Assembly (NCBI GenBank): GCA_002928535.1 | Contig: PERG01000017.1 | Span: 1 to 50,742, forward strand | DNA: 50,742 bases | Direction: 5' to 3' | Origin: Methylotenera sp. | GTDB lineage: Bacteria > Pseudomonadota > Gammaproteobacteria > Burkholderiales > Methylophilaceae | Shown here: piece after piece, positions 35,315-43,924 of the stretch | Layout: each line of letters starts with the position of its first letter | How positions within the stretch are numbered: the stretch's first letter is position 1 | The notes under the pieces: generated by a model | The model's database searches: none | What the model was told of the DNA's origin: nothing | Seen by the model: only the letters and a program-made list of their open reading frames with translations | Program-made: the position numbers and the translations under genes

Positions 35315-36892
35315 CTATTGTAATGCTTGGATTCTGGCTTCTAGTTGGCCTCTGTCCGGACTGCTAGCCCCGGTTTGATTGAGCAGCTCTAAAGCGCTCT
35401 GATATTGCTTTAACGCCAAATTAGTTTTACCTAACTGATCTAGGCTGATTGCTAGGTTAAAAACATAATCTGCATTGTTTGGGGCAAAGCGACTCGCATT
35501 AAAGTAGGCATCTTGAGCCAGCGTCCATTGATTTTGTTCTGCATATAAATTCCCTAAGGCTGCATGCAGATGAGCGCCGCCGGGTTGGGAAGCCAGCATG
35601 CTTTTTAAACGACTTTCCAAAGCGGTCGTATCGTTAAAAGTTTGGCTATTGATAATAGAAGACAGTGCAATTGAATTTCTCGGTTCAATTTCTAGCACTT
35701 TCTGAAACCAGCCCGTCGCATCGGCATGACGGCCCTGGCGCTGTGCGATGGCTGCCATTCCTAATAAAGCATCAATATTGCGCACATCTTTTTGCAACAC
35801 GAGTCGATATTGCTGCTGGGCCATGCCATCGTCCCCACGTGTAAAGGCTTGATAAGCAGATAATAAAGTGGGGTCTACTGCCGGTGATGGCGTTTTACGC
35901 GTTACCTTTAGAGATTCACGTGCTGGTGAGCCTAAATTTCCATCTGCATTTTCCATCGCTCCTCTATTTGTAGCTGCATTAATAGATGTTGTGGGCGGCA
36001 TGGAATGCTCTGCAACCAAGGCATTATTGGCTGGAGTTGGAACAGATGTAGGGGAATTAGTAACTGAGTTATCCGAGAATACTTTGTTGGAGCTAACCGG
36101 TTCACCTGCATTGGTGATTGGCTTAGCTTCGAGATCGGTATTGTTAGATAAATCTTTGCCCGGAACCTGTTCATTAGTAGTCAATTCTGGCATAGAAGGA
36201 ATTGCTATCGACTCGATAGCGGTGGGTTCAACAGTAACTAACTCCGATTGCAAAGGGGCTGTCGGCTTAACAGCGACCACTGCCGGTGTAAAAAGAGGCT
36301 TGATATAAGTATAACCTTGTAATCCCAACCAGATGATCAATGCGCCTGCCACAGCTAATGCAAATAAGGCATATTTTGAACTAGTCGACTTAACTGCCTG
36401 ATTGGCTACAAATACTTTGGCCGCAGTTTTTTGATTCGCAGCCACTGCTGTAGAACGGGCTTGGAAAGCGGAAGTTGTAGATATGGGTATGGGAGCGGGT
36501 TCCGGCTTTATTAAGCTCTCTGCTTCTCGAAGATTGCTTTTTAACGGTGCAGAGGCTGGAGCTTTAACACTTGGAGATTTGGTTTTTGCATATTTATTAG
36601 CTGCCAGGGTACTGGTAGATAAACCTGCCTCTTCCTCTAAAGTGAGTGAATTCGCTGGTTTTGTTGATTCTGTAGAAGTTAACGCTAAGTCTTTGAAAGG
36701 TTCTTGAGTTTCGATTGATTCATGCAACTCATTTTCAGGCGCTGATATGATTGATTGATCAGTCGTTGAAGAGGATAATGGCTCCAACTCCAGGGCAACT
36801 GGTGAAGTAATATTCTCAGCTACCTGCTTTTTGTTCTTCTCAGCTTGCTTGGTTTTCTCAGCACTATCTAATGCTTTAATCAGTAAACTCAT
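35315..36892 (-). CDS. MshN-like TPR protein
   Basis: 525 residues. It starts with MSLLIKALDSAEKTKQAEKN, typical of MshN, then a long low-complexity Pro/Ser/Ala region, a transmembrane helix at about 175-195 (YALFALAVAGALIIWLGLQ), another disordered stretch and about four TPR repeats from 345 on (LLGMAAIAQRQGRHADATGW, HLHAALGNLYAEQNQWTLAQ). It is likely to hold the secretin or inner-membrane complex. It sits between the secretin and ATPase genes. Confidence 0.82.
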   Translation of the reverse strand: MSLLIKALDSAEKTKQAEKNKKQVAENITSPVALELEPLSSSTTDQSIISAPENELHESIETQEPFKDLALTSTESTKPANSLTLEEEAGLSTSTLAANKYAKTKSPSVKAPASAPLKSNLREAESLIKPEPAPIPISTTSAFQARSTAVAANQKTAAKVFVANQAVKSTSSKYALFALAVAGALIIWLGLQGYTYIKPLFTPAVVAVKPTAPLQSELVTVEPTAIESIAIPSMPELTTNEQVPGKDLSNNTDLEAKPITNAGEPVSSNKVFSDNSVTNSPTSVPTPANNALVAEHSMPPTTSINAATNRGAMENADGNLGSPARESLKVTRKTPSPAVDPTLLSAYQAFTRGDDGMAQQQYRLVLQKDVRNIDALLGMAAIAQRQGRHADATGWFQKVLEIEPRNSIALSSIINSQTFNDTTALESRLKSMLASQPGGAHLHAALGNLYAEQNQWTLAQDAYFNASRFAPNNADYVFNLAISLDQLGKTNLALKQYQSALELLNQTGASSPDRGQLEARIQALQ

Positions 36893-36900
36893 ATTGAAGT

Positions 36901-38820
36901 CTACCTTTCGTCATCAGGTTCAAGCGTTTGTTTCAACTGTACCGAAGGAAGGTATTGCTTGTAAGTAGCTAACTCATCACTTTCAAGACTGGCATTGGAT
37001 ATGACCGTAGGCCTCAAAAAGATGACCAATTCTGATTTTTTATTTAAGCGTGCTTTCGCTTTAAATACATTGCCCACGACAGGCACTTCAGACACTCCTG
37101 GTACAGAGTCAGTATTTCTCTTGATGTCATCTTGCATCAAACCACCCAAAACCGTGGTGTTACCGCTTTCGACCCTGAGCAAGGATTCCATCTCGCGCGT
37201 TTGAATGATTGGAATTCTGGATTCAATAGTACCGGTAATGTTCCCATTCGTATCTCGGCTAACTAAATTAGGATTGGGATCTTGTACGGAATCGACAAAC
37301 CGGGTGATAGTTGGGCGCACGTTCAGCATTACTGTTTTCGTATCATTGATTTGCGGTGTCACACTCATCACCACCCCAACCGGGACTGTTTGTGGCGTTG
37401 ATGTAAATGTTGCCAATGTGCCGCCTACCGTGCCGCCTACAGTTGATTGCTGGGCTTCGATGGTGAAATAGACCAAGTTATCTACGACTTTCAATACGGC
37501 AGTCTGATTATTCAGAACAGATAATTTAGGACTCGACAATACTTTTACATCACCAAACTGCTGCAATAAGGTAATGGAAGTGGCAAGATCGGCCAAGAAT
37601 CCCGAACCAGAATAGCGATAGCCAATGGTAAATGCAGACAAGGTATCTGGACTTAATGGGTCGGCAACAGTCGGGCGTAAACGTTGATTAAAGGTGAGGC
37701 CGCTATTTGTACCATCGCCACTCAAGCGGCTCCAGTCAATACCTGCTTGGAAAGAATCTTTAAGCTCAACCTCCACGATAGTAGCCTCAATCAGCACTTG
37801 CCTACTCGCGCTAGCCATTACCTTGTCGAGAAATTCCTGCACTCGCTCGTGTTGGCGGTTATTCGCACGGATACTTATGACACCGACCTCAGGGTTGGCA
37901 ATGACAGTTGCGGCGAACAAGGTCTTGTATTCAGATCTGGCCCGTTCGCGATCCTCTTCTTCCAATCGTGCCGTTGTGGAATCTGCGTTTGCAACTACAA
38001 CATTATCAGTACGAGGGTTTGCAGATGCATTAACGGTTTGCCGATTGGACTGATTAGCTGTGCCGATGCGGGTGACGATAACCTCTTTATCCGTTTCTGC
38101 TAATAAATCTCGAATATTTTGAATGAGCGTGGCCCAAAAATGATTCTTTGATTCAGAGGACACTTGTGTTCTGGAACCATTTGAGCTTAAGCCGCCAGCA
38201 GAACCTGCTGCACCACCGGCAGCAGCGCCCGCAGCAGCAGCACGGCCAGTAGTGGTAATCTCTGTCGCAGCTCCGATAGACCCGAAGGTATCTCGCGCCA
38301 TATTAACGTAATCAATTTTATACGTACGCAATACCGGCTGGTCTGGCGTAACACTTAATACGTTATTTTGAATTTTGTAGGTAAGATCAACTTGCTGAGA
38401 CAAGCGCTCTAATATAGCCGGCAAAGTTTGATCCACTGCGTTTAAAGTCACGCGCCCTTGAATGGAGGGATGAATATCCACATTTAGATTGCTATCGCGT
38501 GCGATGGCGAAAAGGACTTCTTTCACTGGCGTGTCGTAAACCACCACGCTATAGGTCTGCTCCTTAGCTTTTGGCTTAGGTGGCGGCAAATAGATGTTAT
38601 TGGTGACCGGTTTAGGAATACTGGCTTTGTCTGGAGTAGATTTAGCCGGAGCCGGATTTACTGCACCCGGATTAGATAAAGTACTTTGATCATCAATATG
38701 ACCCGTTGATGGCTTTACTTTGGTTTTGTGTGCACATGACGTAAAAACTACTACGATTAAGATGCATAGCAATGATAATATTTTTTTGTTGTTTCCCACA
38801 GTGTAGTTTACTCTCCACAT
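36901..38820 (-). CDS. Secretin, MshL/PulD type, lipoprotein
   Basis: 639 residues. A lipoprotein-type signal ends at Cys29 (VVFTSCAHKTK). A STN-like domain (VVYDTPVKEVLFAIARDSNL, SVTPDQPVLRTYKIDYVNMA) and an N-domain rich in Ala/Gly are followed by the secretin core (ATIVEVELKDSFQAGIDWSR, LSSPKLSVLNNQTAVLKVVD, TVLGGLMQDDIKRNTDSVPG). It forms the outer-membrane channel for the pilus. The ribosome site at 38820 is weak. It begins about 90 bases after the MshM gene and ends eight bases before mshN. Confidence 0.92.
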   Translation of the reverse strand: MWRVNYTVGNNKKILSLLCILIVVVFTSCAHKTKVKPSTGHIDDQSTLSNPGAVNPAPAKSTPDKASIPKPVTNNIYLPPPKPKAKEQTYSVVVYDTPVKEVLFAIARDSNLNVDIHPSIQGRVTLNAVDQTLPAILERLSQQVDLTYKIQNNVLSVTPDQPVLRTYKIDYVNMARDTFGSIGAATEITTTGRAAAAGAAAGGAAGSAGGLSSNGSRTQVSSESKNHFWATLIQNIRDLLAETDKEVIVTRIGTANQSNRQTVNASANPRTDNVVVANADSTTARLEEEDRERARSEYKTLFAATVIANPEVGVISIRANNRQHERVQEFLDKVMASASRQVLIEATIVEVELKDSFQAGIDWSRLSGDGTNSGLTFNQRLRPTVADPLSPDTLSAFTIGYRYSGSGFLADLATSITLLQQFGDVKVLSSPKLSVLNNQTAVLKVVDNLVYFTIEAQQSTVGGTVGGTLATFTSTPQTVPVGVVMSVTPQINDTKTVMLNVRPTITRFVDSVQDPNPNLVSRDTNGNITGTIESRIPIIQTREMESLLRVESGNTTVLGGLMQDDIKRNTDSVPGVSEVPVVGNVFKAKARLNKKSELVIFLRPTVISNASLESDELATYKQYLPSVQLKQTLEPDDER

Positions 38821-38911
38821 AACTGCTCAATTTACACTTAGAAGTCTATTTTGCACATTACACTAAAAAATGCAACAAATAATAGCTACAACAATAAGTT
38901 ACATGCGATTT

Positions 38912-40378
38912 TTATTGCGTTTGCTGAATATCTCGGTTTATGCCAGCTATGGTACGAATTTGCGGATTATTATCTTTTATTGTTAATGGCAACGCTTCTA
39001 AAGCAGATAAAGCTTCCGCACGCTGCTGGTATGCTCCATACAATACCACGGTGTAGTGTTGGTCATCTTGGTTTTTGCGGTACAAATATATTTTGTCGCC
39101 ATCTAATTGCCGATTGAGTATTTCCAATTGGGTTTTTAGCTGGTCATCATTAGTAATCGTCATAATTTGTAGCGTTACAGTATTCGGCGTGCCTGTTTCC
39201 AACCATATTTTACTTGCCTCAAAACGTTTTCCCACAAATTCCTCAGTAGTAGAAAGTGGTATGTGAGCCAGATTGAAATTATCTTGATCAGGCTTAGCAT
39301 TTGCGACGCTAATCGCTAAGGGATTAGCCTTAATGGGCTTGGCTAAAGTTGTACCATCCACCTTTTGTATAGCTGATGTATTTACTGAAACGGCAGATTG
39401 TTTATTACCGAGCCCTTTCGTTTCATGTGTATGGTTTACAACCAACGGTGAAGAATTATGAGTTGCTGTTGCAAAATCAATCGATGGCCAAATAATCACT
39501 AAAGCACCAGCTAATAATATTAAAGATACCACTCCCCAAAGATATGGCATGGGAATAGCCCTTCCCTTACTGCCAAACTCACTATCCTTTATTGCTGCTT
39601 TCACATGCTTAGGGGTCACCTGGTAAAGGTTTTCAGCAAAGGCCGCTAATAATGCTTTATCTGCAAGGATATTCACTCTTCTAACCAAACCCTGTGCAGC
39701 CTTAGATAGATGCTTCATCGCAGCATCGTTAAACAAATGTGGACCATGGTAGCCTGCTGCACGTAAACGAAATATCAGGTATTCACCAATATCTTTGGTA
39801 TGCAAAGGGCCTAACTGAAAGCTATGGGTAATGCGCTCGCGCAATTGACGAATGTTGGGTTCATTGAGATTAACGTCTAATTCAGGCTGACCAAATAACA
39901 CAATTTGCAACAGCTTATCCTGTTTGGTTTCCAGATTCGATAATAAGCGTATCTCTTCCAGCGTTGCCAAAGGCATACCTTGTGCTTCTTCAACAAAAAT
40001 AACTACTTGGCGACCTTGAGCATGTCTCTCTAACAAATACATTTGTAACTGCTGCATGACTTTTAATCGGTCAGCATTTTTAGGTAACTTCAATTGCAAC
40101 TCAAAAGCGATTGCATGCAATACATCTTCTGGCGCCATGCTGGGGTTGGCTAGGTAAATGCTTTCAATATGCTCTGGCAGAATCGTTTGCAACATGCGGC
40201 ATAACATGGTTTTGCCGCTACCCACTTCACCTACTACCTTGATAATGCCTTCCCCATTAGTAATCGCATAGACCAAAGCATCTAATACTGCGCCGCGATT
40301 TCCACCAGAAAAAAAGAAATCTGTGTTGGGGGTGATTTTGAAGGGTGGTTCTTTTAAACCAAAATGGGGGTAATACAT
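38912..40378 (-). CDS. ExeA/MshM-type AAA ATPase with SPOR-like tail
   Basis: 488 residues. It opens with MYYPHFGLKEPPFKITPNTD, has Walker A GEVGSGKT (about 50-57) and Walker B VVIFVEEAQ, and an ExeA-like C-terminal lid. A transmembrane helix at about 277-297 (LWGVVSLILLAGALVII) leads to a periplasmic linker and a SPOR-like domain (TVTLQIMTITNDDQLKTQLE, VVLYGAYQQRAEALSALEAL). It probably helps place the secretin through peptidoglycan. It comes 38 bases after the regulator gene. Confidence 0.9.
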   Translation of the reverse strand: MYYPHFGLKEPPFKITPNTDFFFSGGNRGAVLDALVYAITNGEGIIKVVGEVGSGKTMLCRMLQTILPEHIESIYLANPSMAPEDVLHAIAFELQLKLPKNADRLKVMQQLQMYLLERHAQGRQVVIFVEEAQGMPLATLEEIRLLSNLETKQDKLLQIVLFGQPELDVNLNEPNIRQLRERITHSFQLGPLHTKDIGEYLIFRLRAAGYHGPHLFNDAAMKHLSKAAQGLVRRVNILADKALLAAFAENLYQVTPKHVKAAIKDSEFGSKGRAIPMPYLWGVVSLILLAGALVIIWPSIDFATATHNSSPLVVNHTHETKGLGNKQSAVSVNTSAIQKVDGTTLAKPIKANPLAISVANAKPDQDNFNLAHIPLSTTEEFVGKRFEASKIWLETGTPNTVTLQIMTITNDDQLKTQLEILNRQLDGDKIYLYRKNQDDQHYTVVLYGAYQQRAEALSALEALPLTIKDNNPQIRTIAGINRDIQQTQ

Positions 40379-40415
40379 ATTATTTCCCGCTAATCTTGAT
40401 TAATATTTGATGCAT

Positions 40416-41840
40416 TTAAACCTCTTCTTGCGTACTCATACGGCTATACAAAGTGGTTCGATTCACATTGAGCAACTTGGCTGCCTGACTGAGATTGCCA
40501 TGGGTGATTTTCATCGCGGCATCTATGTAAACTTTTTCCCAAGTTTTTAGAACTGCATCCAAACTTACATTGGCATGGCGCTGCAGATGACGCTGAGCTT
40601 GAGACGCCATCGTGCTTTCATTCGTTAAATCTAAGTTATCACTTTCAGCGTCAATCTGGCTGAGGTCAAACTCAGAGATTAGCTGAGTTTCATTTACCAC
40701 TTTGCCTGCATATTTAGCAATTAAACGAATGACAATATTGCGCAATTCACGCACATTTCCCGGAAAATGGTAATCAGCCCACCGTGCTTTAGCATCCTCA
40801 TCAAGCTTGAATGCTTTTTGGCCTATCTGTTCAGTATATAGCTGGATAAAATGTTCTCGGAGTAAATGTTTGTCTTCATTCAAATCCCTTAAAGGTGGGA
40901 CTTTAAGGGCGAATACACTTAAACGATGGTACAAGTCCGAACGAAACTTGCCGGCACGCACTTCGGAACGTAAATCTCGATTAGTCGCTGCAACAATACG
41001 CGCTTTGCTTTTGCGGGTTTGGGTTTCACCAATACGCTGGTACTCCCCGTTTTCCAATACACGTAATAATTTGGCTTGTAATTCAATTGGCAATTCACCA
41101 ATCTCATCCAGAAAAAGCGTACCTTCTCCGGCATCTTCAAAATAGCCGCTATGGGCAGACATGGCTCCGGTAAAAGCGCCTTTAGCGTGGCCGAATAAAA
41201 TAGACTCTGCTAACAAAGGTGAAATCGCTGCGCAGTTTACGGATAAATATGGATACATCGCGCGCTGGCTGGCATAGTGGAAACTACTAGCTACCAATTC
41301 CTTACCGCTGCCGGATTCTCCTTCTATCAACACCGGAAATGGGGAATCGGCAAATTGGGTAATCTGCAAACGCAGCGTTTGCATGGGAAGGCTATTGCCT
41401 AATAAACCACTAAAAGCTTCTTCAACATGTACTTCGTTAAGTTCAACATTCTGCACTTTTAAAGCATTGAGCAGCATGTCCTTGAGCTGGTCCACATCAC
41501 AAGGCTTGGCAATAAAATCGATTGCGCCCAAACTCAAAGCCCGTTTTACATTGGCATCATTGCTTTGCCCGGATAATACATGTGCCTTGATAGTAGGTGA
41601 ATGTGCCAGCAGCTCACTAATCACTTTAAAGCCCTCTTCAGGCGTATGGGGGGTGGGAGGTAGCCCTAGATCAACGAGCGCTAAAGCAGGTGGGTTATCT
41701 AGCTGACGCAGCAAGCTTTTAACTTGTGCATGAGAATCGGCAACACAAACTTCAAAAAACTTGCTCAATACAAAGTGTAAGGTATCCGTAATGAGTGGAT
41801 CATCATCAACAATCATTAAAACCGGACGAAGAGCTACCAT
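40416..41840 (-). CDS. Sigma-54-dependent NtrC-type response regulator
   Basis: 474 residues. The receiver domain has phospho-acceptor Asp57 (ALVDLGLPP) and AKPCDV; the AAA+ domain has GESGSGKELVASSFHYAS and the sigma-54 contact GAFTGA; a Fis-type helix-turn-helix ends it (GNLSQAAKLLNVNRTTLYSR). A ribosome site (AAAGG) lies eight bases before the ATG at 41840. It heads the pilus cluster and is likely its regulator, but no histidine kinase lies next to it and no -24/-12 promoter was seen in the cluster. Confidence 0.93.
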   Translation of the reverse strand: MVALRPVLMIVDDDPLITDTLHFVLSKFFEVCVADSHAQVKSLLRQLDNPPALALVDLGLPPTPHTPEEGFKVISELLAHSPTIKAHVLSGQSNDANVKRALSLGAIDFIAKPCDVDQLKDMLLNALKVQNVELNEVHVEEAFSGLLGNSLPMQTLRLQITQFADSPFPVLIEGESGSGKELVASSFHYASQRAMYPYLSVNCAAISPLLAESILFGHAKGAFTGAMSAHSGYFEDAGEGTLFLDEIGELPIELQAKLLRVLENGEYQRIGETQTRKSKARIVAATNRDLRSEVRAGKFRSDLYHRLSVFALKVPPLRDLNEDKHLLREHFIQLYTEQIGQKAFKLDEDAKARWADYHFPGNVRELRNIVIRLIAKYAGKVVNETQLISEFDLSQIDAESDNLDLTNESTMASQAQRHLQRHANVSLDAVLKTWEKVYIDAAMKITHGNLSQAAKLLNVNRTTLYSRMSTQEEV

Positions 41841-41949
41841 GCAGCTTACCTTTAAACAAATTGATTATTCGATTCGTACCTACTATAGCGTTAAAGGCTA
41901 TATGCATCAATGAGTTTAAGGTTTTAAAGAAATGGAGTAAGGAAAAAAA

Positions 41950-42025
41950 TGGGGTGGCTGATGGGGCTCGAACCCACGACAACAGGAATCACAATCCTGG
42001 ACTCTACCAACTGAGCTACAACCAC
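41950..42025 (-). tRNA. tRNA-His (GTG)
   Basis: On the minus strand the acceptor GTGGTTG (42019-42025) pairs with CAGCCAC, followed by C and encoded CCA. The anticodon stem CAGGA/TCCTG encloses TTGTGAT, giving anticodon GTG. The G at 42026, just before the mature sequence, supplies the -1 position typical of tRNA-His. Confidence 0.95.
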
Positions 42026-42044
42026 CATTGAAACTAAAAAACTT

Positions 42045-42121
42045 TGGCCTGCCCGACAGGAATCGAACCTGTAACCCCCAGCTTAGAAGGCTGGTGCTCT
42101 ATCCGGTTGAGCTACGGGCAG
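42045..42121 (-). tRNA. tRNA-Arg (TCT)
   Basis: Acceptor CTGCCCG pairs perfectly with CGGGCAG, then G and encoded CCA. The anticodon loop TTCTAAG within CAGCC/GCTGG-type stem gives anticodon TCT. It lies 19 bases upstream of tRNA-His, so the three minus-strand tRNAs are probably one transcript. Confidence 0.95.
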
Positions 42122-42215
42122 ATTATGGTTACATGCTTTATCAAGGATAAAGCTTTTCGGGCTGACTTACTTAAATTGTTAACCGCAAAAACCTGCAAAT
42201 TAACAACTTAAAAAT

Positions 42216-42292
42216 TGGTCGGCGTGGAGAGATTCGAACTCCCGACATCCTGCTCCCAAAGCAGGCGCGCTACCAGGCTACGCTACACGCCG
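42216..42292 (-). tRNA. tRNA-Pro (TGG)
   Basis: Acceptor CGGCGTG pairs with CACGCCG, then A and encoded CCA. The anticodon stem CCTGC/GCAGG encloses TTTGGGA, giving anticodon TGG. First gene of the tRNA-Pro, tRNA-Arg, tRNA-His set. Confidence 0.96.
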
Positions 42293-42394
42293 AAGAGGCA
42301 GAAATATAGCGCAATCCAGCCTTTTGGTCAATTCGAATATGTTAAAATATGCCATATATTTTCAATAACAACTCTTTTAGCATTAAATTATTCA

Positions 42395-43249
42395 ATGACC
42401 GCTCAAATAATTGATGGCAAAGCCATTGCCGAGAATCTTTTAAACAGTATAAAAACTCGCATCCAGGTCCGCTTGGATGCTGGTAAGCGCACCCCTGGCC
42501 TAGCTGTAATCCTCGTGGGTGAAGATCCGGCATCTGCTATTTATGTGCGTAATAAGCGCTTAGCCTGCGATAAGGTAGGGGTTCGATCCGTCGCTTATAA
42601 CCTACCCCATACTACTACAGAGCCTGAACTGCTTAAACTTATCGACGAACTTAACAAAGATGAGAGTATTAACGGCATCTTGGTGCAATCTCCACTACCG
42701 GCTCAAATTAAAGATGAGCATATTATTGAACGGATCAGCCCTAATAAAGATGTGGATGGTTTTCATCCTTATAACATCGGCAGATTAGCGGTAAGGCAAC
42801 CGACCTTACGCTCGTGCACTCCGTTTGGTGTGATTAAGATGCTTGAATACTCTGGTATTGAGTTAATGGGCTTGGATGCTGTTGTTGTTGGAGTGTCCAA
42901 TCATGTGGGTCGCCCTATGGCTTTAGAACTTCTATTAGCAGGATGCACAGTTACGAGCTGCCATCGTCATACCAAAGATTTAGCCAAGGCAATTGGAACT
43001 GCAGATTTAGTAGTGGCGGCGGCTGGTAAGGCAGGCTTGGTGAAAGGTGACTGGATCAAACCGGGTGCCATTGTGGTAGATATTGGTATTAACCGGTTAC
43101 CTGATGGTAAGCTTGCCGGTGATGTTGAATTTGATATCGCCAAAACTCGTGCTGCATGGATTACACCAGTTCCGGGAGGCGTTGGCCCGATGACGGTAGC
43201 AACCTTGATGGAAAACACACTACTTGCATTAGAATTATCTGAGGTTTAG
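42395..43249 (+). CDS. folD: Bifunctional methylene-THF dehydrogenase/cyclohydrolase
   Basis: 284 residues from the ATG at 42395; the frame is open to 42215, but that leader is read from the antisense of tRNA-Pro and is spurious. It interconverts methylene-, methenyl- and formyl-tetrahydrofolate. Signature segments are [66 protein letters not shown] and [20 protein letters not shown]. In a methylotroph it would also serve C1 flux. Confidence 0.97.
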   Translation: MTAQIIDGKAIAENLLNSIKTRIQVRLDAGKRTPGLAVILVGEDPASAIYVRNKRLACDKVGVRSVAYNLPHTTTEPELLKLIDELNKDESINGILVQSPLPAQIKDEHIIERISPNKDVDGFHPYNIGRLAVRQPTLRSCTPFGVIKMLEYSGIELMGLDAVVVGVSNHVGRPMALELLLAGCTVTSCHRHTKDLAKAIGTADLVVAAAGKAGLVKGDWIKPGAIVVDIGINRLPDGKLAGDVEFDIAKTRAAWITPVPGGVGPMTVATLMENTLLALELSEV

Positions 43250-43383
43250 TAGAAAATATTGCTAATATTCAATCAGTTAGTGGTATTTTGCATCAAAGCC
43301 TCAATCAGTGTAAACTCATGCGCTGATTTTGTAACAAGCTATTTTTTTTAAGTATTTAGATTACTATTATTTAGGTCAACATT

Positions 43384-43806
43384 ATGGCTGAAGTTATTAC
43401 CAAACAATTCACTCCTTATCAGCCCAAACCTGATGAAGAGTACATGAACAAAAACCAATTAAATCATTTTCGTAAGATTTTGAATGATTGGAAAGCAGAG
43501 CTCAGTCACGATATCGATCGCACCGTGCATACGATGCAAGATGAAGTGACCATGTTCGCCGATCCCAACGATCGGGCTAGTCAAGAATCTGACATGGCAT
43601 TGGAACTGCGTAACCGTGATCGTGAAAGAAAGCTCATCAAAAAAATTGACGAAACTTTGCGTAATATTGATGCCGATGAATACGGTTACTGCGAAGGCTG
43701 TGGTGTTGAGATTGGCTTAAAACGCTTAGAAGCACGCCCTACTGCAACACTTTGTATTGATTGCAAAACACTTGATGAAATGCGTGAAAAACAAGTAGCA
43801 AAATAA
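43384..43806 (+). CDS. dksA: RNA polymerase-binding transcription factor DksA
   Basis: 140 residues. A coiled coil with FADPNDRASQESD at its tip region holds the acidic pair, and a zinc finger follows (CEGCGVEIGLKRLEARPTAT, then CIDC). DksA works with ppGpp on RNA polymerase. It stands alone with its own terminator at 43885-43912. Confidence 0.95.
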   Translation: MAEVITKQFTPYQPKPDEEYMNKNQLNHFRKILNDWKAELSHDIDRTVHTMQDEVTMFADPNDRASQESDMALELRNRDRERKLIKKIDETLRNIDADEYGYCEGCGVEIGLKRLEARPTATLCIDCKTLDEMREKQVAK

Positions 43807-43884
43807 TTTTGCTGCTTGTTTTCAGTGAAGACTAACCTTTAGGTTATGTCGGAACTAAAAGCAAGAGTAACAAAAGATCAAAAT

Positions 43885-43912
43885 AAAAAAGCCCGCTTGC
43901 GCGGGCTTTTTT
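43885..43912. terminator. Rho-independent terminator
   Basis: AAAAAAGCCCGC, loop TTGC, GCGGGCTTTTTT. It lies between convergent dksA and pnp and can end both transcripts. Confidence 0.93.
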
Positions 43913-43924
43913 ATTTAATGCTTC

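Noticed and set aside
35868..36308. 146-codon plus-strand frame inside the MshN-like gene
   Set aside because: It is the complement of a Pro/Ser/Thr-rich low-complexity region, where opposite frames stay open by composition.
27464..41949. Sigma-54 (-24/-12) promoter for the pilus cluster
   Set aside because: Because the cluster starts with an NtrC-type regulator, the gaps at 35224-35314, 38821-38911 and 40379-40415 were searched for GG-N10-GC. No convincing match was found.
41795..42031. Plus-strand frame of 78 codons over the regulator start and tRNA-His
   Set aside because: It runs antisense through tRNA-His and the NtrC gene start and has no ribosome site; ending NHNPGLYQLSYNHH is the usual tRNA-derived peptide.
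42215..42394. In-frame 60-residue N-terminal extension of folD starting [12 protein letters not shown]
   Set aside because: It is read from the antisense of tRNA-Pro (42216-42292), a well-known source of spurious ORFs. FolD proteins start at [12 protein letters not shown], so the ATG at 42395 is used.
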